NCBI RefSeq assembly: GCF_015711475.1
Contig: NZ_CP065027.1
Span: forward strand, 1,426,001 to 1,490,000
Direction: 5' to 3'
From: Actinomyces trachealis
Lineage (GTDB): Bacteria > Actinomycetota > Actinomycetes > Actinomycetales > Actinomycetaceae
Length of the DNA: 64,000 bases
This document shows, piece by piece, positions 1-9,341 of this stretch (position 1 is its first letter; each line of letters begins with the position of its first letter). Made by a program: the position numbers and the translations under genes. The notes under the pieces are model-generated. The model saw nothing but the letters and a program-made list of their open reading frames with translations, was not told where the DNA came from and searched no databases.

Positions 1-186
1 CTTGTTATCCCTCTCGCGGTCAGCGATGGCCAGGCGGACGCCCTCAGCAGTGGCGCACTCAGTCCAGTTGACCAGCGGCAAGCCCTTGGCCGGTCGGCGG
101 CCAACGCCGTTAATCACCTGCTCACGCACAGTCGAGTCGTCTGCAAAAACGAGCAGTTCAAAGCTCTCGGCGGCCTGGTCGGTCAT
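1..186 (-). CDS. Response-regulator-like protein, N-terminal part (runs off the window)
   Basis: An open frame reads leftward from an ATG at 186 to the window edge without a stop (62 codons). An upstream GGAGG-type ribosome site (ACGGAGGAACC) fixes the start. The translation begins MTDQAAESFELLVFADD and continues with a hydrophobic strand followed by an acidic pair, then STVREQVINGVGRRP. This resembles the first strand, Asp pocket and helix 1 of small stand-alone receiver-like proteins found in actinobacteria (Rv3143-like). The phosphoacceptor region lies outside the window, so activity cannot be judged. Divergent from the superoxide dismutase gene. Confidence 0.55.
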   Translation of the reverse strand, partial: MTDQAAESFELLVFADDSTVREQVINGVGRRPAKGLPLVNWTECATAEGVRLAIADRERDNK

Positions 187-329
187 GGTTCCTCCGTATG
201 GCGTAGGGCAGCGACTGGTGACAGTGTAACGGCCCGGGTTCACGCTCTAAGCGAGCTAAACCGTGGGTACAAGGTCCCATTGGGGCGACTATCCTGGTCT
301 GGTCGCATTACCCGTCCAGAAAGGCAGAT

Positions 330-953
330 ATGAGCACCTACACGCTCCCCGAGCTCCCCTACGATTACGCCGCCCTGGAGCCGCACATCTCCGGGCGCAT
401 CATGGAACTCCACCATGACAAGCACCACGCCGCCTACGTCGCCGGGGCCAACGCCGCCCTTGAGGCCCTGGCTGCGGCCCGTGAGGCTGGCGACCTGGGG
501 GCCATCAACCTGTGGGAGAAGAACCTGGCCTTCAACCTCGGCGGACACACCAACCACTCCGTGTTCTGGAAGAACCTCTCCCCTAACGGCGGCGGCGAGC
601 CTGAGGGCGAGTTGGCCGCGGCCATCAAAGACTCCTTCGGCAGCTTTGACCAATTCAAGGCCCACTTCACCGCCACCGCCATGGGTATCCAGGGATCCGG
701 CTGGGCTGTCCTGGCCTACGACTCCTTGTCCGGAGGACTGGTTGTCTTCCAGCTCTTCGACCAGCAGGGCAACGTGCCGGTGGGCACGATCCCGCTGTTC
801 ATGGTGGACATGTGGGAGCACGCCTTCTACCTGGACTACCTGAACGTTAAGGCCGACTATGTCAAGGCCATCTGGAACATCGCCAACTGGGCGGATGTCT
901 CTGAACGCCTGACCGACGCCGTCGCCCGCACGCAGGGCCTGATCCTGCGCTGA
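330..953 (+). CDS. sodA: Superoxide dismutase, Fe/Mn family
   Basis: A 207-residue protein of the normal length for the Fe/Mn superoxide dismutase family, which converts superoxide to hydrogen peroxide and oxygen. All four metal ligands are visible: His28 (in LHHDKHH), His76 (GGHTNHS), Asp160 and His164 ([11 protein letters not shown]). Gln146 near the active site fits a manganese or cambialistic enzyme, but the metal cannot be settled by eye. There is no signal peptide, so it should be cytosolic. Ribosome site AGAAAGG lies upstream of the ATG. Monocistronic, ending at a strong hairpin shared with the convergent FKBP gene. Confidence 0.95.
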   Translation: MSTYTLPELPYDYAALEPHISGRIMELHHDKHHAAYVAGANAALEALAAAREAGDLGAINLWEKNLAFNLGGHTNHSVFWKNLSPNGGGEPEGELAAAIKDSFGSFDQFKAHFTATAMGIQGSGWAVLAYDSLSGGLVVFQLFDQQGNVPVGTIPLFMVDMWEHAFYLDYLNVKADYVKAIWNIANWADVSERLTDAVARTQGLILR

Positions 954-973
954 GCTCCCGCCGCGCGCTAGCA

Positions 974-1017
974 AAGGTTGTGGCCCCGGAACCGTTGGGT
1001 TCCGGGGCCACAACCTT
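974..1017. terminator. Bidirectional terminator hairpin
   Basis: A perfect 20-bp inverted repeat (arms 974-993 and 998-1017) with a GTTG loop sits between the convergent sodA and FKBP genes. There is a short T-rich run on the sodA side. It probably serves both transcripts. Confidence 0.85.
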
Positions 1018-1044
1018 CTTAAGATGTGCAGCCGCATGCGACTC

Positions 1045-1995
1045 TCAGCCCATGCGCTCCAGGTCGATGACGCGAGCCATCGCGGACGTTTCCGAGTTGG
1101 CATCGCCAGGGATCAGGGCCACCACACGTGAGCCGACCGGGACCCCAACAAAGCCCTTGATGATCTCATCCGTGCCCGCAGAGATGGTCTGGGGCCGGTT
1201 CTCGTCCCAGGTGGAGTAGGTCTCCTTGTTGTCCCAGCTGGTGCCGTAGGACTGGGTGACGACATTTGACGTCTCTGTGATGGCCTCACCGGTACCGCGC
1301 GCCAGCACAAAGAACTCATTTTGGGTGGGTTCAGCAGCGCCTTCATTGACGGAGATGGTGGCCGGTCCGCCCAGGTCACCGCTGACGGTTAGGCCGCGGT
1401 CAGCTATCTGCTGGGCGCCCTCCACGGTAGCGTCCTTGGTGCTGGAGTTGAGGTCGGCCACGGATTCAGTTCCCACGACGTCAACCACGAACACGAGTGT
1501 GCCAGTTGGGAAACCGCTGGCCTCATCCGTGCCGTAGGCGTACTGGGCGGGGATGGACATCATGAGGCGGTCACCCTCGTGGGAGCCGGGCAGGGCGCAG
1601 CGCCATCCGGTGATCACGCCGTCCACTGTGAATGAGGCCTTGCGTCCGAAAGCGAAGGAGGACTCGAAAGCCTTCTCGCCGTCCCACTGCCATCCGATGT
1701 AGTCCACGGTGACGGTGGCATCCTTGGCAACCTCAGCGCCCTCGCCAACCTTGAGAGTCTTGACGGTGAGGTTACTGGGCGCCTTCTCACCGGACCACTT
1801 AATGGTCGGCTCTGTGCCGTAATCGCCGGTGATAGTGGGCAGTGCGGAGGAGTCCTTGTCAATCGTGAGCGTTGCGCAGTCCACGTTCTTCGCAACCGGG
1901 ATTTTCTTGGGTTCTTCCTTCTCCTTGGCACAGCCGGTCAGGCCAAGCGTGGTGACGATGACCAGGACAGCCAGGATTCTCGGAGTGCGGCGCAC
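1045..1995 (-). CDS. Tandem FKBP-type peptidyl-prolyl isomerase lipoprotein
   Basis: 316 residues. The N-terminus has a basic start, a hydrophobic stretch and a lipobox LTGC with Cys22, so the protein should be exported and lipid-anchored. Two FKBP-like domains follow. The first (about 75-175) has the typical sequence around VTVDYIGWQWDG, an FTVDGVITGW core and a GTLVFVVDVV end. The second (about 205-316) includes IIKGFVGVPVGSRV and VALIPG and is more diverged. Such lipoproteins catalyse prolyl isomerisation during folding of exported proteins. Convergent with sodA. Confidence 0.9.
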   Translation of the reverse strand: MRRTPRILAVLVIVTTLGLTGCAKEKEEPKKIPVAKNVDCATLTIDKDSSALPTITGDYGTEPTIKWSGEKAPSNLTVKTLKVGEGAEVAKDATVTVDYIGWQWDGEKAFESSFAFGRKASFTVDGVITGWRCALPGSHEGDRLMMSIPAQYAYGTDEASGFPTGTLVFVVDVVGTESVADLNSSTKDATVEGAQQIADRGLTVSGDLGGPATISVNEGAAEPTQNEFFVLARGTGEAITETSNVVTQSYGTSWDNKETYSTWDENRPQTISAGTDEIIKGFVGVPVGSRVVALIPGDANSETSAMARVIDLERMG

Positions 1996-2053
1996 GGGTA
2001 CTCCTCAGAGTTGTGTTGGGTCGTTTGAGATGGGGAGCTTTGTGAGCGTCGGC

Positions 2054-2461
2054 TCAGTGGAAAGACTCGCCGCAGGCGCAGGTGCCGACGGCGTTGGGGT
2101 TGTCAATGGTGAAGCCCTGCTTCTCGATCGTGTCAGCAAAGTCAATCGTGGCGCCGGACAGGTAGGGCACGCTCATGCGGTCCACCACAACCTCCACGCT
2201 CTCCATGTCCGCGCTGCCGGTCGGGAAAGAGCGGACCGCGTCGCCGTCAAGCAGACGCTCATCGAAGTAGAGCTGGTAGACCAGGCCGGAGCAGCCTCCG
2301 GGCTGGACGGCCACGCGGAGCCGCAGATCGTCGCGGCCCTCCTGGGCCAGCAGGCTGGCGACCTTGGCGGCAGCCACCTCGGTGAGGAGTACCTCGTGAG
2401 TCGAGGTCTCGGTGGTCATGGTGGTCTCTGTGGTCTCGGTGGCCGCAGTGGGCTCTGCCAT
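2054..2461 (-). CDS. erpA: Iron-sulfur cluster insertion protein, HesB/IscA/ErpA family
   Basis: 135 residues matching the A-type carrier family, which receives Fe-S clusters and passes them to target enzymes. The three conserved cysteines are present: one in PGGCSGLVYQ and two in the C-terminal GTCACGESF. An N-terminal Thr/Glu-rich stretch of about 25 residues precedes the conserved domain, and an internal Met could be the true start. The gene stands alone between the FKBP lipoprotein and the ABC-F gene. The name erpA is the closest match; which A-type subfamily it belongs to was not tested. Confidence 0.88.
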   Translation of the reverse strand: MAEPTAATETTETTMTTETSTHEVLLTEVAAAKVASLLAQEGRDDLRLRVAVQPGGCSGLVYQLYFDERLLDGDAVRSFPTGSADMESVEVVVDRMSVPYLSGATIDFADTIEKQGFTIDNPNAVGTCACGESFH

Positions 2462-2622
2462 TTGTGTGACTCCTGATGGTCTGGCCAGGCCTGCCGGGCT
2501 GGCGTCGTCCCGAGACGGGCTCCGTGCCGTGTCCGGGTTTCTACCGACACCCTACTTCCATGCCAGGCGTGTGTGCCATGCAACTGGCAGAGTGACAGGT
2601 CTCACCATCTCACCAAGCCCAG

Positions 2623-4281
2623 TCACGCCAGAGTGACCAGCTCCATGTAGGAGTCGTTCCACAGGTCTTCGTCCCCGTCCGGCAACAGCAGCACGCGGTC
2701 GGGTCGCAGGGCTGCCACCGCGCCCTCATCGTGGGTGACCAGCACGACGGCGCCGGAGAAACCGCCCAGGGCCCGCAGTACCTCCTCACGGCTGGCGGGG
2801 TCCAGGTTGTTGGTGGGCTCATCCAGGAGCAGCACGTTGGCGGAAGAGACCACCAGGAGGGCGAGTGCCAGGCGGGTCTTCTCACCGCCGGAGAGCACCC
2901 GGGCAGGCTTATCCGCGTCAGCACCGGAGAACAAGAAGGAACCCAGGACGGACCGCACCTGCGTGTCATCCATGTCCGGGGCGGCGCTGCGCAGGTTCTC
3001 CACCACGGTGCGGTTGTTGTCGATAGTCTCGTGCTCCTGCGCGTAGTAGCCGATCTTCAGTCCATGGCCGGGCACGACTTCGCCGGAATCAGGCTGCTCC
3101 ACCCCGCCGAGTAGGCGCAACAGAGTGGTCTTGCCGGCACCGTTGAGGCCCAGCACCACCACGCGGCTGCCACGGTCGATGGCCAGGTCAACACCGGCGA
3201 AGACTTCTAGTGAGCCGTAGGCCTTGGACAGTCCGTTGGCCCGCAAGGGTGTCTTGCCGCAGGGGGCGGGGTCAGGGAAGCGTAGGTGCGCGACCTTGTC
3301 TGCCTGCTGTTCTGCTTCTAGTCCTTCTATGAGGCGCTCAGCCCGCTTGAGCATCTGCTGGGCGGCAACGGCCTTGGTGGCTTTGGCCCGCATCTTCTCA
3401 CCCTGGGCGCGTAGGGCAGCAGCCTTCTTTTCCGCATTGGCACGCTCTCGGCGACGGCGGTGCTCGTCGTCGGCGCGCTGCTTGAGGTAAGCGTCCCAGC
3501 CCAGGTGGTAGAGGTCCAGGACGCCCCGGTTGGCGTCCAGATACATGACCTGGTTTACAGTGTCGCGCAGCAGTTCGACGTCGTGGCTGATGACGATGAA
3601 ACCACCGGAGTAGCTGCGCAGGTGGTCGCGTAGCCACATGATCGAGTCATGGTCTAGGTGGTTGGTGGGCTCATCAAGCAGGAGCGTGTCTGGCTGTTGG
3701 AAGAGGACCCGGGCTAGCTCGACGCGGCGCCGCTGGCCGCCGGAGAGGGTGCCGATGGATTGGTCCAGAACATGCTCAGGCAGGCCCAGGGCGGCGCTGA
3801 TACGGGCCGCCTCGGAGGCGGCTGCATAGCCGCCAGCCATGGTGAACTCGTGGTCCAGGCGGGTGTACCGGTTCAGCGCCTTAGCCTGAGCCTCGCCTTC
3901 CGTGGTAGCAATCATCGCCTCGGCCTTGCGGATGCGCGCTAGGAGGGCATCAATGCCGCGGGCCGAGAGGATGCGGTCACGTGCACACTCGGTCAGGTCA
4001 CCCACCTTGGTGTCCTGGGGCAGGTAGCCGACGGAGCCGTTGCAGTAGATGGTGCCTTCATAGTCCACGGCCTCCAGGCCATGGCGCTCGTCGGCATCCG
4101 CCACCGACTGGCTGCTGCCCTGGGCCACAGAGGTGGCAGCCAGGAGCTTGGTAATGGTGGTCTTACCAGCACCATTGCGCCCCACCAGGCCGATGCGCAG
4201 GCCCTTGGCCACACGGAAGCTCGCGCCTCCAACTAGCTGGCGGGCGCCGATGCGCATGCTGAGGTCCTGAACGTTGATCAC
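2623..4281 (-). CDS. ABC-F family ATP-binding protein
   Basis: 552 residues with two ABC ATPase cassettes and no membrane segments. Walker A motifs are GRNGAGKTT and GLNGAGKTT, signatures LSGGQRRR and LSGGEKTR, and Walker B/Asp boxes LLLDEPTNHLD and LLLDEPTNNLD. A basic, Ala/Lys/Arg-rich linker sits between the cassettes. These are hallmarks of ABC-F proteins, which act on ribosomes rather than in transport. I chose the GTG at 4281 because the conserved sequence starts there (VINVQDLSMRIG). The frame stays open to an ATG at 4458, but that extension looks unlike a protein. Ribosome protection against antibiotics is possible but unproven. Confidence 0.88.
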   Translation of the reverse strand: MINVQDLSMRIGARQLVGGASFRVAKGLRIGLVGRNGAGKTTITKLLAATSVAQGSSQSVADADERHGLEAVDYEGTIYCNGSVGYLPQDTKVGDLTECARDRILSARGIDALLARIRKAEAMIATTEGEAQAKALNRYTRLDHEFTMAGGYAAASEAARISAALGLPEHVLDQSIGTLSGGQRRRVELARVLFQQPDTLLLDEPTNHLDHDSIMWLRDHLRSYSGGFIVISHDVELLRDTVNQVMYLDANRGVLDLYHLGWDAYLKQRADDEHRRRRERANAEKKAAALRAQGEKMRAKATKAVAAQQMLKRAERLIEGLEAEQQADKVAHLRFPDPAPCGKTPLRANGLSKAYGSLEVFAGVDLAIDRGSRVVVLGLNGAGKTTLLRLLGGVEQPDSGEVVPGHGLKIGYYAQEHETIDNNRTVVENLRSAAPDMDDTQVRSVLGSFLFSGADADKPARVLSGGEKTRLALALLVVSSANVLLLDEPTNNLDPASREEVLRALGGFSGAVVLVTHDEGAVAALRPDRVLLLPDGDEDLWNDSYMELVTLA

Positions 4282-4354
4282 AGCGGATATCGTAGGGGGC
4301 GCAGAACGGCCACTCAGGCCACCCTCTAAGCAGGCTCCATGCTGGCAACCTGAT

Positions 4355-4990
4355 TCAGTCCCACCAGAACCACCAACCTTCTTCGCCGTCAGCCCACGCC
4401 GGGGACCTGCGCAGGATTTCATCGGGCATGCCTTGGGCGTCAAGTTGGTAGCGCACACTTACCCGTTCCCAGAGGGCGTGGCAGTCACATCCGGGTGCAT
4501 GAGTGGGGTTGAGCTTGAATCCCGCGAGCGTTGGGTCACTGACCCAGATGGCTTCGACGCTGACGCGTTCATCGTGGCGTTGTGGCCCTATCGCGTACCC
4601 GGAGAGCCGGACCTGTCCTTGGCCTGACATGCAGGCACGCAGGAGTGTTTTGAGGCTTGGCCCAAGGTTCTGGCGATCCTCCAAAGCCTCCTTGGGCAGG
4701 ATGGCGAGCAGTTCTGCTGCACCAGCTGCGTCAAGGCCAGTGAATGGCACGTAGTCATCTAGTGGAGCGCCTGTGATGTCTATGACGGGGCTGGCTTCAG
4801 TCTCTTCCTCGGACAGGTGATGTAGGTCCCGTAAGCGGTCGGGCCGCTGGGGCAGGAGCCGCCACACGCCCGCTGTGACGGTCCAGCCGCGGGGGCCGTA
4901 TAAGCCTCCGATGGGTTGTGGAGCCTGGTATTGAGGTGCTGCCAGCGGGCTTGCGTCGGCAGTGGTGGTCAGGTTCGGAGCTGGGCACAT
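4355..4990 (-). CDS. Hypothetical protein with Trp-rich C-terminus
   Basis: 211 residues, not recognised. The ATG at 4990 is preceded by AAGGAGG at ideal spacing; the frame is open further upstream but without support. Visible features are a Pro/Gln/Ala-rich N-terminal 40 residues, a central charged segment, a CDCHALWERVSVRY stretch and a strongly aromatic end, GWWFWWD. No signal peptide or membrane helix. It lies 73 bases upstream of the ABC-F gene on the same strand and could be co-transcribed with it. Confidence 0.65.
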   Translation of the reverse strand: MCPAPNLTTTADASPLAAPQYQAPQPIGGLYGPRGWTVTAGVWRLLPQRPDRLRDLHHLSEEETEASPVIDITGAPLDDYVPFTGLDAAGAAELLAILPKEALEDRQNLGPSLKTLLRACMSGQGQVRLSGYAIGPQRHDERVSVEAIWVSDPTLAGFKLNPTHAPGCDCHALWERVSVRYQLDAQGMPDEILRRSPAWADGEEGWWFWWD

Positions 4991-5230
4991 GGTGGTCCTC
5001 CTTGGGTCGGGTGGCGTTTTGCTGCCACGAACCAGCCTGAGGTCCCAGAAGTCCCAAATCCCCGCAAGGACTGACGTCAGACCTTGCGAGTGCATGTACT
5101 AAACCTGTGGAGGGCGCGCTGAAAGCCGCTACCGTTTTGTTTCATACTGTTCACACGTTGCGGGACCGGTGCGCGTTTTCAACAGCTGGTCTTCGCCTTG
5201 TGAATTACGCCCAACTGAGAGGTTTTCGGC

Positions 5231-7318
5231 ATGACAACAACCACAAGTACACCGGAGGCGATCGTCGACGCAGTCGGTGGAGCCTCCAACATCATCCACC
5301 TGACGCACTGCGCCACCCGCCTGCGCTTTGAGCTCAAGGATGCCTCCATCGTGGACAAGGCCACGGTCGAGAAGATCCCTGGCGTCATGGGAGCAGTGCC
5401 GCAGGCCGGGGACCGCTACCAGATCGTCATCGGCGGCGCCGTGCAGGGCGTCTACACCCAGATCATGGAGCTGCCCTCCATGAAGTCTGCCAGCAGCATG
5501 TCCGACGCTGACGTCAAGGCCGCCGCCCGCGCCAAGGCCCGCGGCAAGAACGCCATCGTGGACGCCTTCTTCGAGTACCTGTCGGACTCCTTCCGCCCCC
5601 TGCTGCCGGTGCTGCTGGGCGCCTCCCTAATCATCGCTGCCGAGGCGATGCTCGACGCGCTAGGGATCATCGACTTCCGCGACGACGTCAGCAAGGGCGC
5701 CAGCTGGGTCTTCGTGGACTCTATGTGGCGTTCGGTATTCTACTTCCTGCCCGTTATGGTGGCCTATAACGCCTCCAAGAAGCTCAAGATCGACCCCTGG
5801 GTGGGTACCGCCATCATGGCGGCCCTGCTGACCCCAAACTTCATGAGCCTGGGGGAGAAGGCCTACACCGAGACCGCTGAGGGCTCAGGGCTGTTCACCG
5901 CCGCCCTGAAGTTCGGTGAGCAGGTAACCTGCTCCACCAACGCCACCCTGGGCACCGAGTCCTGCGTCGCCCACATCTTCGGCCTGCCCATGCAGCTCAA
6001 CGACTACGGCGGCCAGGTCTTCGTGCCGCTGCTGATGGTGGCCGTGCTGGCACCGGTCTACAGGTTCTTGCAAAAGCTCATCCCCACCAACCTGCAGATG
6101 GTGTTTGTGCCCTTCCTGGCCTTCCTGGTCATGATGCCGGTAACAGCCTTCGTGCTGGGGCCGATCGCTGTGTGGGCTGGTACCGGCATCGGCGCTGGAC
6201 TGGCCTGGCTCAACACGCACGCCCCAATCGTCTTTGCGATCTTCATCCCACTGCTCTACCCCTTCTTGGTCCCGCTGGGCCTGCACTGGCCTCTCAACGC
6301 CCTCATGCTTCTCAACATCCAGACCCTTGGTTACGACTTCATCCAGGGTCCAATGGGAGCTTGGAACTTCGCCTGCTTCGGCGCCACCGCTGGCGTGTTG
6401 GTCCTATCCATCCGTGACAAGGACAAAGAGATGCGTCAGACGGCTACCGGCGCCCTGGCAGCTGGCCTGCTCGGTGGTATTTCTGAGCCGAGCCTCTACG
6501 GTATCCACCTACGTTACAAGCGCATCTACCCACGCATGCTGGTCGGCTGTGCCGTCGGTGGTCTGATCATCGGCGTCTTCGGTGGCCTGAAGGCCTCCAC
6601 CTTCGTGTTCACCTCCCTGCTGACCATCCCGGTCTTCTCCCCCATTGGCCTGTACGCCATCGCTATCGCGGCGGCTTTCGCCACCTCAATGTTCCTCATT
6701 ATAGTGTCGGACTACCGCACCAAGGAGGAGAGGGCGGAGGCTTTGGCCGCTGCCAGTGGTTTCGTGGAGGCGGACCCGGAGGAGACCGCTGCCGATCTGG
6801 CTCTAGCAGCCGCCTCAGCTGACGCAGGTGGTCATGCCAAGACCGCGCTGACGGCTGGCACGGTAACGGAGATCGCCGCCCCTGTTCGTGGCACCGCCCT
6901 GCCGCTGGCGAAGGTTGAGGACCCAGCGTTCTCCACCGGCGTGGTTGGCGACGGCGCTGCCGTGGAACCCAGCGGGGATATCATCGTCACCGCCCCGGCC
7001 GACGGAACCGTGGTGGCCGCGATGGGTTCAGGCCACGCTTTCGGCCTGAACCTAGACTCCGGCGTGGAACTGCTTATCCATGTGGGTTTGGACACGGTGA
7101 ATCTGGAGGGCAAGGGCTTCGACCGGAAGGTTCAGCAAGGTGACCGGGTCACGGCAGGCCAGGAGCTGGTGCGGGTTGACCGCACTATCGTTGAAGCGGC
7201 TGGCTACAAGCTAACCACCCCGGTGATCGTCACCAACACCGCTGCTTTTTCCAAAGTGGAGCTAGCGGCTTCCGGCAGTGTCACTCCTGGTGCGCCACTG
7301 CTCCGCGTGACCGCCTGA
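5231..7318 (+). CDS. PTS transporter EIIBCA, beta-glucoside type
   Basis: 695 residues in the order EIIB-EIIC-EIIA. EIIB (1-85) carries the phosphocysteine in THCATRLRF (Cys27). EIIC (about 110-480) has multiple membrane segments and the ISEPSLYG signature. EIIA (about 555-690) has its phospho-histidine in LLIHVGLDTV (His617). Domain order and Cys motif are those of the glucose-superfamily beta-glucoside/sucrose/trehalose permeases, so a glucoside or disaccharide is the likely substrate. No hydrolase or BglG-like antiterminator gene is adjacent, so the substrate cannot be narrowed. A strong terminator follows. Confidence 0.92.
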   Translation: MTTTTSTPEAIVDAVGGASNIIHLTHCATRLRFELKDASIVDKATVEKIPGVMGAVPQAGDRYQIVIGGAVQGVYTQIMELPSMKSASSMSDADVKAAARAKARGKNAIVDAFFEYLSDSFRPLLPVLLGASLIIAAEAMLDALGIIDFRDDVSKGASWVFVDSMWRSVFYFLPVMVAYNASKKLKIDPWVGTAIMAALLTPNFMSLGEKAYTETAEGSGLFTAALKFGEQVTCSTNATLGTESCVAHIFGLPMQLNDYGGQVFVPLLMVAVLAPVYRFLQKLIPTNLQMVFVPFLAFLVMMPVTAFVLGPIAVWAGTGIGAGLAWLNTHAPIVFAIFIPLLYPFLVPLGLHWPLNALMLLNIQTLGYDFIQGPMGAWNFACFGATAGVLVLSIRDKDKEMRQTATGALAAGLLGGISEPSLYGIHLRYKRIYPRMLVGCAVGGLIIGVFGGLKASTFVFTSLLTIPVFSPIGLYAIAIAAAFATSMFLIIVSDYRTKEERAEALAAASGFVEADPEETAADLALAAASADAGGHAKTALTAGTVTEIAAPVRGTALPLAKVEDPAFSTGVVGDGAAVEPSGDIIVTAPADGTVVAAMGSGHAFGLNLDSGVELLIHVGLDTVNLEGKGFDRKVQQGDRVTAGQELVRVDRTIVEAAGYKLTTPVIVTNTAAFSKVELAASGSVTPGAPLLRVTA

Positions 7319-7341
7319 ACGCAGGCGCGCCCGGAACAACA

Positions 7342-7379
7342 CGGTCGGCCCGCCCCCAAGGTTGGGGGCGGGCCGACCG
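7342..7379. terminator. Terminator hairpin between PTS and PPK2 genes
   Basis: 16-bp GC-rich perfect stem (7342-7357 with 7364-7379) and a six-base loop, between two convergent genes. No T-run follows, so it may act as a bidirectional, Rho-assisted or purely structural stop. Confidence 0.75.
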
Positions 7380-7383
7380 CAGT

Positions 7384-8250
7384 TCATGCACCTGAGGTCA
7401 GCGCTCCCTCGTCCTCTACGTCCACGTAGACAGTGCCAGCAGCCTCCGCAGTGACAGTGGAGGCGTGGTCGGGCACCTCTCGCTGCAGGGAGCGGTCCGT
7501 GCGCTGGTAGCCGTTAGAGTCGGGCCGCTTGGGGAACTTCAATTCCTCACGCCGGATATGCTCATACGGGATGGATTTGAGCAGGTGGTCGATCATATTG
7601 ATGCGTGCCTTGCGCTTGTCCTCTGACTCCACGACGTTCCAAGGCGCCACATCCAGGTCCGTGTGTACGAACATCTCATCCTTGGCGCGCGAGTAGTCCT
7701 CCCACCGGGTGATGGAATCCAGGTCCGTGGGTGAGAGCTTCCACCGACGCATAGGATCCGTGATGCGGGACTTGAAACGCTTGTACTGCTCCTTCCCGGA
7801 CACGGAGAACCAGTACTTGCGCAGCAGGATGCCGTCATCCACAAGCATGCGTTCAAAGACCGGGCACTGCTGCAGGAAGCGGCGGTGCTCTTCCGGGGTG
7901 CAGTAGCCCATGACGTGTTCCACTCCCCCGCGGTTGTACCAGGAGCGGTCAAACAGACAGATCTCGCCGGCGGCCGGGAGGTGAGCGATGTATCGCTGAA
8001 AGTACCACTGGCTGCGTTCGCGCTCCGTGGGCGCAGGCAGGGCGACCACCTTGGCGATGCGGGGGTTGAGGAACTCGGTGACGCGCTTGATAGCACCACC
8101 CTTGCCTGCCGCATCGCGTCCCTCAAAAATGATGACAACGCGGGCGCCGGTGTTCTTAACCCACTCCTGCATTTCCACGAGCTCTGCCTGCAGGCGCAGC
8201 AGCTCAGCCTCGTACATAGCGCGATCCATCTTGGGGTGCTTCTTTGCCAT
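7384..8250 (-). CDS. ppk2: Polyphosphate kinase 2 (PPK2 family)
   Basis: 288 residues from the ATG at 8250 (MAKKHPKMDR); an ATG five codons earlier is also open. Shows the PPK2 Walker A-like loop FEGRDAAGKGG, Walker B-like FDRSWYNR and the lid sequence GKEQYKRFKSR. PPK2 enzymes transfer phosphate between polyphosphate and nucleotides. Length fits a single-domain class I type. The C-terminal ~35 residues are Glu/Ala-rich and probably disordered. There is no Shine-Dalgarno. Instead a TATGAT hexamer at 8268-8273 and a 20-bp palindrome cover the start region, suggesting a very short leader and operator-type control. Confidence 0.92.
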   Translation of the reverse strand: MAKKHPKMDRAMYEAELLRLQAELVEMQEWVKNTGARVVIIFEGRDAAGKGGAIKRVTEFLNPRIAKVVALPAPTERERSQWYFQRYIAHLPAAGEICLFDRSWYNRGGVEHVMGYCTPEEHRRFLQQCPVFERMLVDDGILLRKYWFSVSGKEQYKRFKSRITDPMRRWKLSPTDLDSITRWEDYSRAKDEMFVHTDLDVAPWNVVESEDKRKARINMIDHLLKSIPYEHIRREELKFPKRPDSNGYQRTDRSLQREVPDHASTVTAEAAGTVYVDVEDEGALTSGA

Positions 8251-8264
8251 ACTTAAGTATGGCA
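8245..8264. promoter_or_regulatory. 20-bp perfect palindrome over the ppk2 start
   Basis: A perfect 20-bp dyad centred on CTTAAG spans the region between the predicted -10 (TATGAT, 8268-8273) and the ppk2 ATG at 8250. Position and symmetry suit a repressor operator, or an mRNA 5' hairpin that hides the start codon. Confidence 0.5.
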
Positions 8265-8335
8265 TGAATCATACCGGCGGGCGCTGGGGCGCAGCACGCT
8301 GTTTCCTTGCGTTTCCAGAACCTCGTGTACAGGTC

Positions 8336-9211
8336 TCAGGCGGGTATCCGCAAGGCCCAGAAGGTGACGGCGGCCGCTGCCGCCACGTTCAGTGAGTCCA
8401 CTCCCCCAGCCATTGGAATCCGCACGACGGCGTCGGCGGAAGCGATCGTGCGCTGGGCCAGCCCGTCACCCTCTGTCCCCAGTACTACAGCCACGCGCGA
8501 ATCTTCTCCGGTGCAGGCTGGTGAAGCTACGAATTCGTCTAGGCTCACGGCGTCGTCAGCCAATGCCATGGCAGCCACGGTGAAGCCTGCGGCGTGCAGC
8601 TCGTCCGTGGCGGGCCACCGCTCGATCCGCGTCCAGGGCACCTGGAACACCGTGCCCATCGAGACTCGCACGCTGCGCCGGTACAGGGGGTCTGCGCAGT
8701 ACGGGGTGACCAGCACAGCGTCAATCCCCAGAGCAGCGGCAGAGCGAAAAGCGGCACCCACATTCGTGTGGTCCACCAAGTCCTCCAGGATTGCCACCCG
8801 CCGGGCCTTGGCCTCGCTGTGTGCCCCCGCAAGCACCTGCGCCACCGGTAGAAGCGCGGGACGGTTCATTGCCGCTAGGGCTCCACGGTGCAGGTGGAAA
8901 CCAGTGATCTGCTTCAGCACCGGCTCGGGGGCCACCAGTACCGGCACCTCCCCGCCGTCAGCCCGCCCGCCCGTGCCGACGGCAGCAGCGATCATGGGAC
9001 CCAGCTCCTCCAGGTAGCGCTCAGCCATGAGGAAGGAGCGCGGCGCGTGCCCGGCATCCACCGCCCGGGCAATCACCTTGGAGGACTCCGCCATGTAGAG
9101 CCCACGCTCGGTCTCCAGCCGACGGCGCAGGGCCACGTCCGTCAGGCGGGTGTAGTCCTCTAGGAGGGCCGCCGTGCCCGGCTCATCCAGATTCTCCAGA
9201 CGAATGATCAT
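8336..9211 (-). CDS. TrmH/SpoU family RNA 2'-O-methyltransferase
   Basis: 291 residues with an N-terminal substrate-binding domain (about 20-110) and a C-terminal SPOUT domain. The SPOUT motifs are all present: motif 1 in EDLVDHTNVGAAFRSAAALG, motif 2 VVLGTEGDGL and motif 3 IPMAGGVDSLNVAAA. These enzymes methylate ribose 2'-OH groups in rRNA or tRNA using S-adenosylmethionine. The exact RNA target is not readable from sequence. Start ATG at 9211 is preceded by GGAGGCG. It is divergent from nothing close and reads toward ppk2. Confidence 0.92.
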   Translation of the reverse strand: MIIRLENLDEPGTAALLEDYTRLTDVALRRRLETERGLYMAESSKVIARAVDAGHAPRSFLMAERYLEELGPMIAAAVGTGGRADGGEVPVLVAPEPVLKQITGFHLHRGALAAMNRPALLPVAQVLAGAHSEAKARRVAILEDLVDHTNVGAAFRSAAALGIDAVLVTPYCADPLYRRSVRVSMGTVFQVPWTRIERWPATDELHAAGFTVAAMALADDAVSLDEFVASPACTGEDSRVAVVLGTEGDGLAQRTIASADAVVRIPMAGGVDSLNVAAAAAVTFWALRIPA

Positions 9212-9341
9212 GAACGCCTCCTGCCGCGCCCGCCTTGCCTAAACCCGGGTGCGGCTCGCCGTCAGCAACCTGGCGTAACCAGGGGCTTAGTGGGCGGTGT
9301 GGGCCGTCTTAAGAAAACGGAGGAGCCTCCCCGTTGTGGGA

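Noticed and set aside
240..1103. Long minus-strand frame antisense to sodA
   Set aside because: It lies over a clear superoxide dismutase gene, has no ribosome site and its translation is typical of high-GC shadow frames.
9212..9341. Possible small RNA or tRNA between the SpoU and SPFH genes
   Set aside because: No cloverleaf or stable hairpin could be traced.
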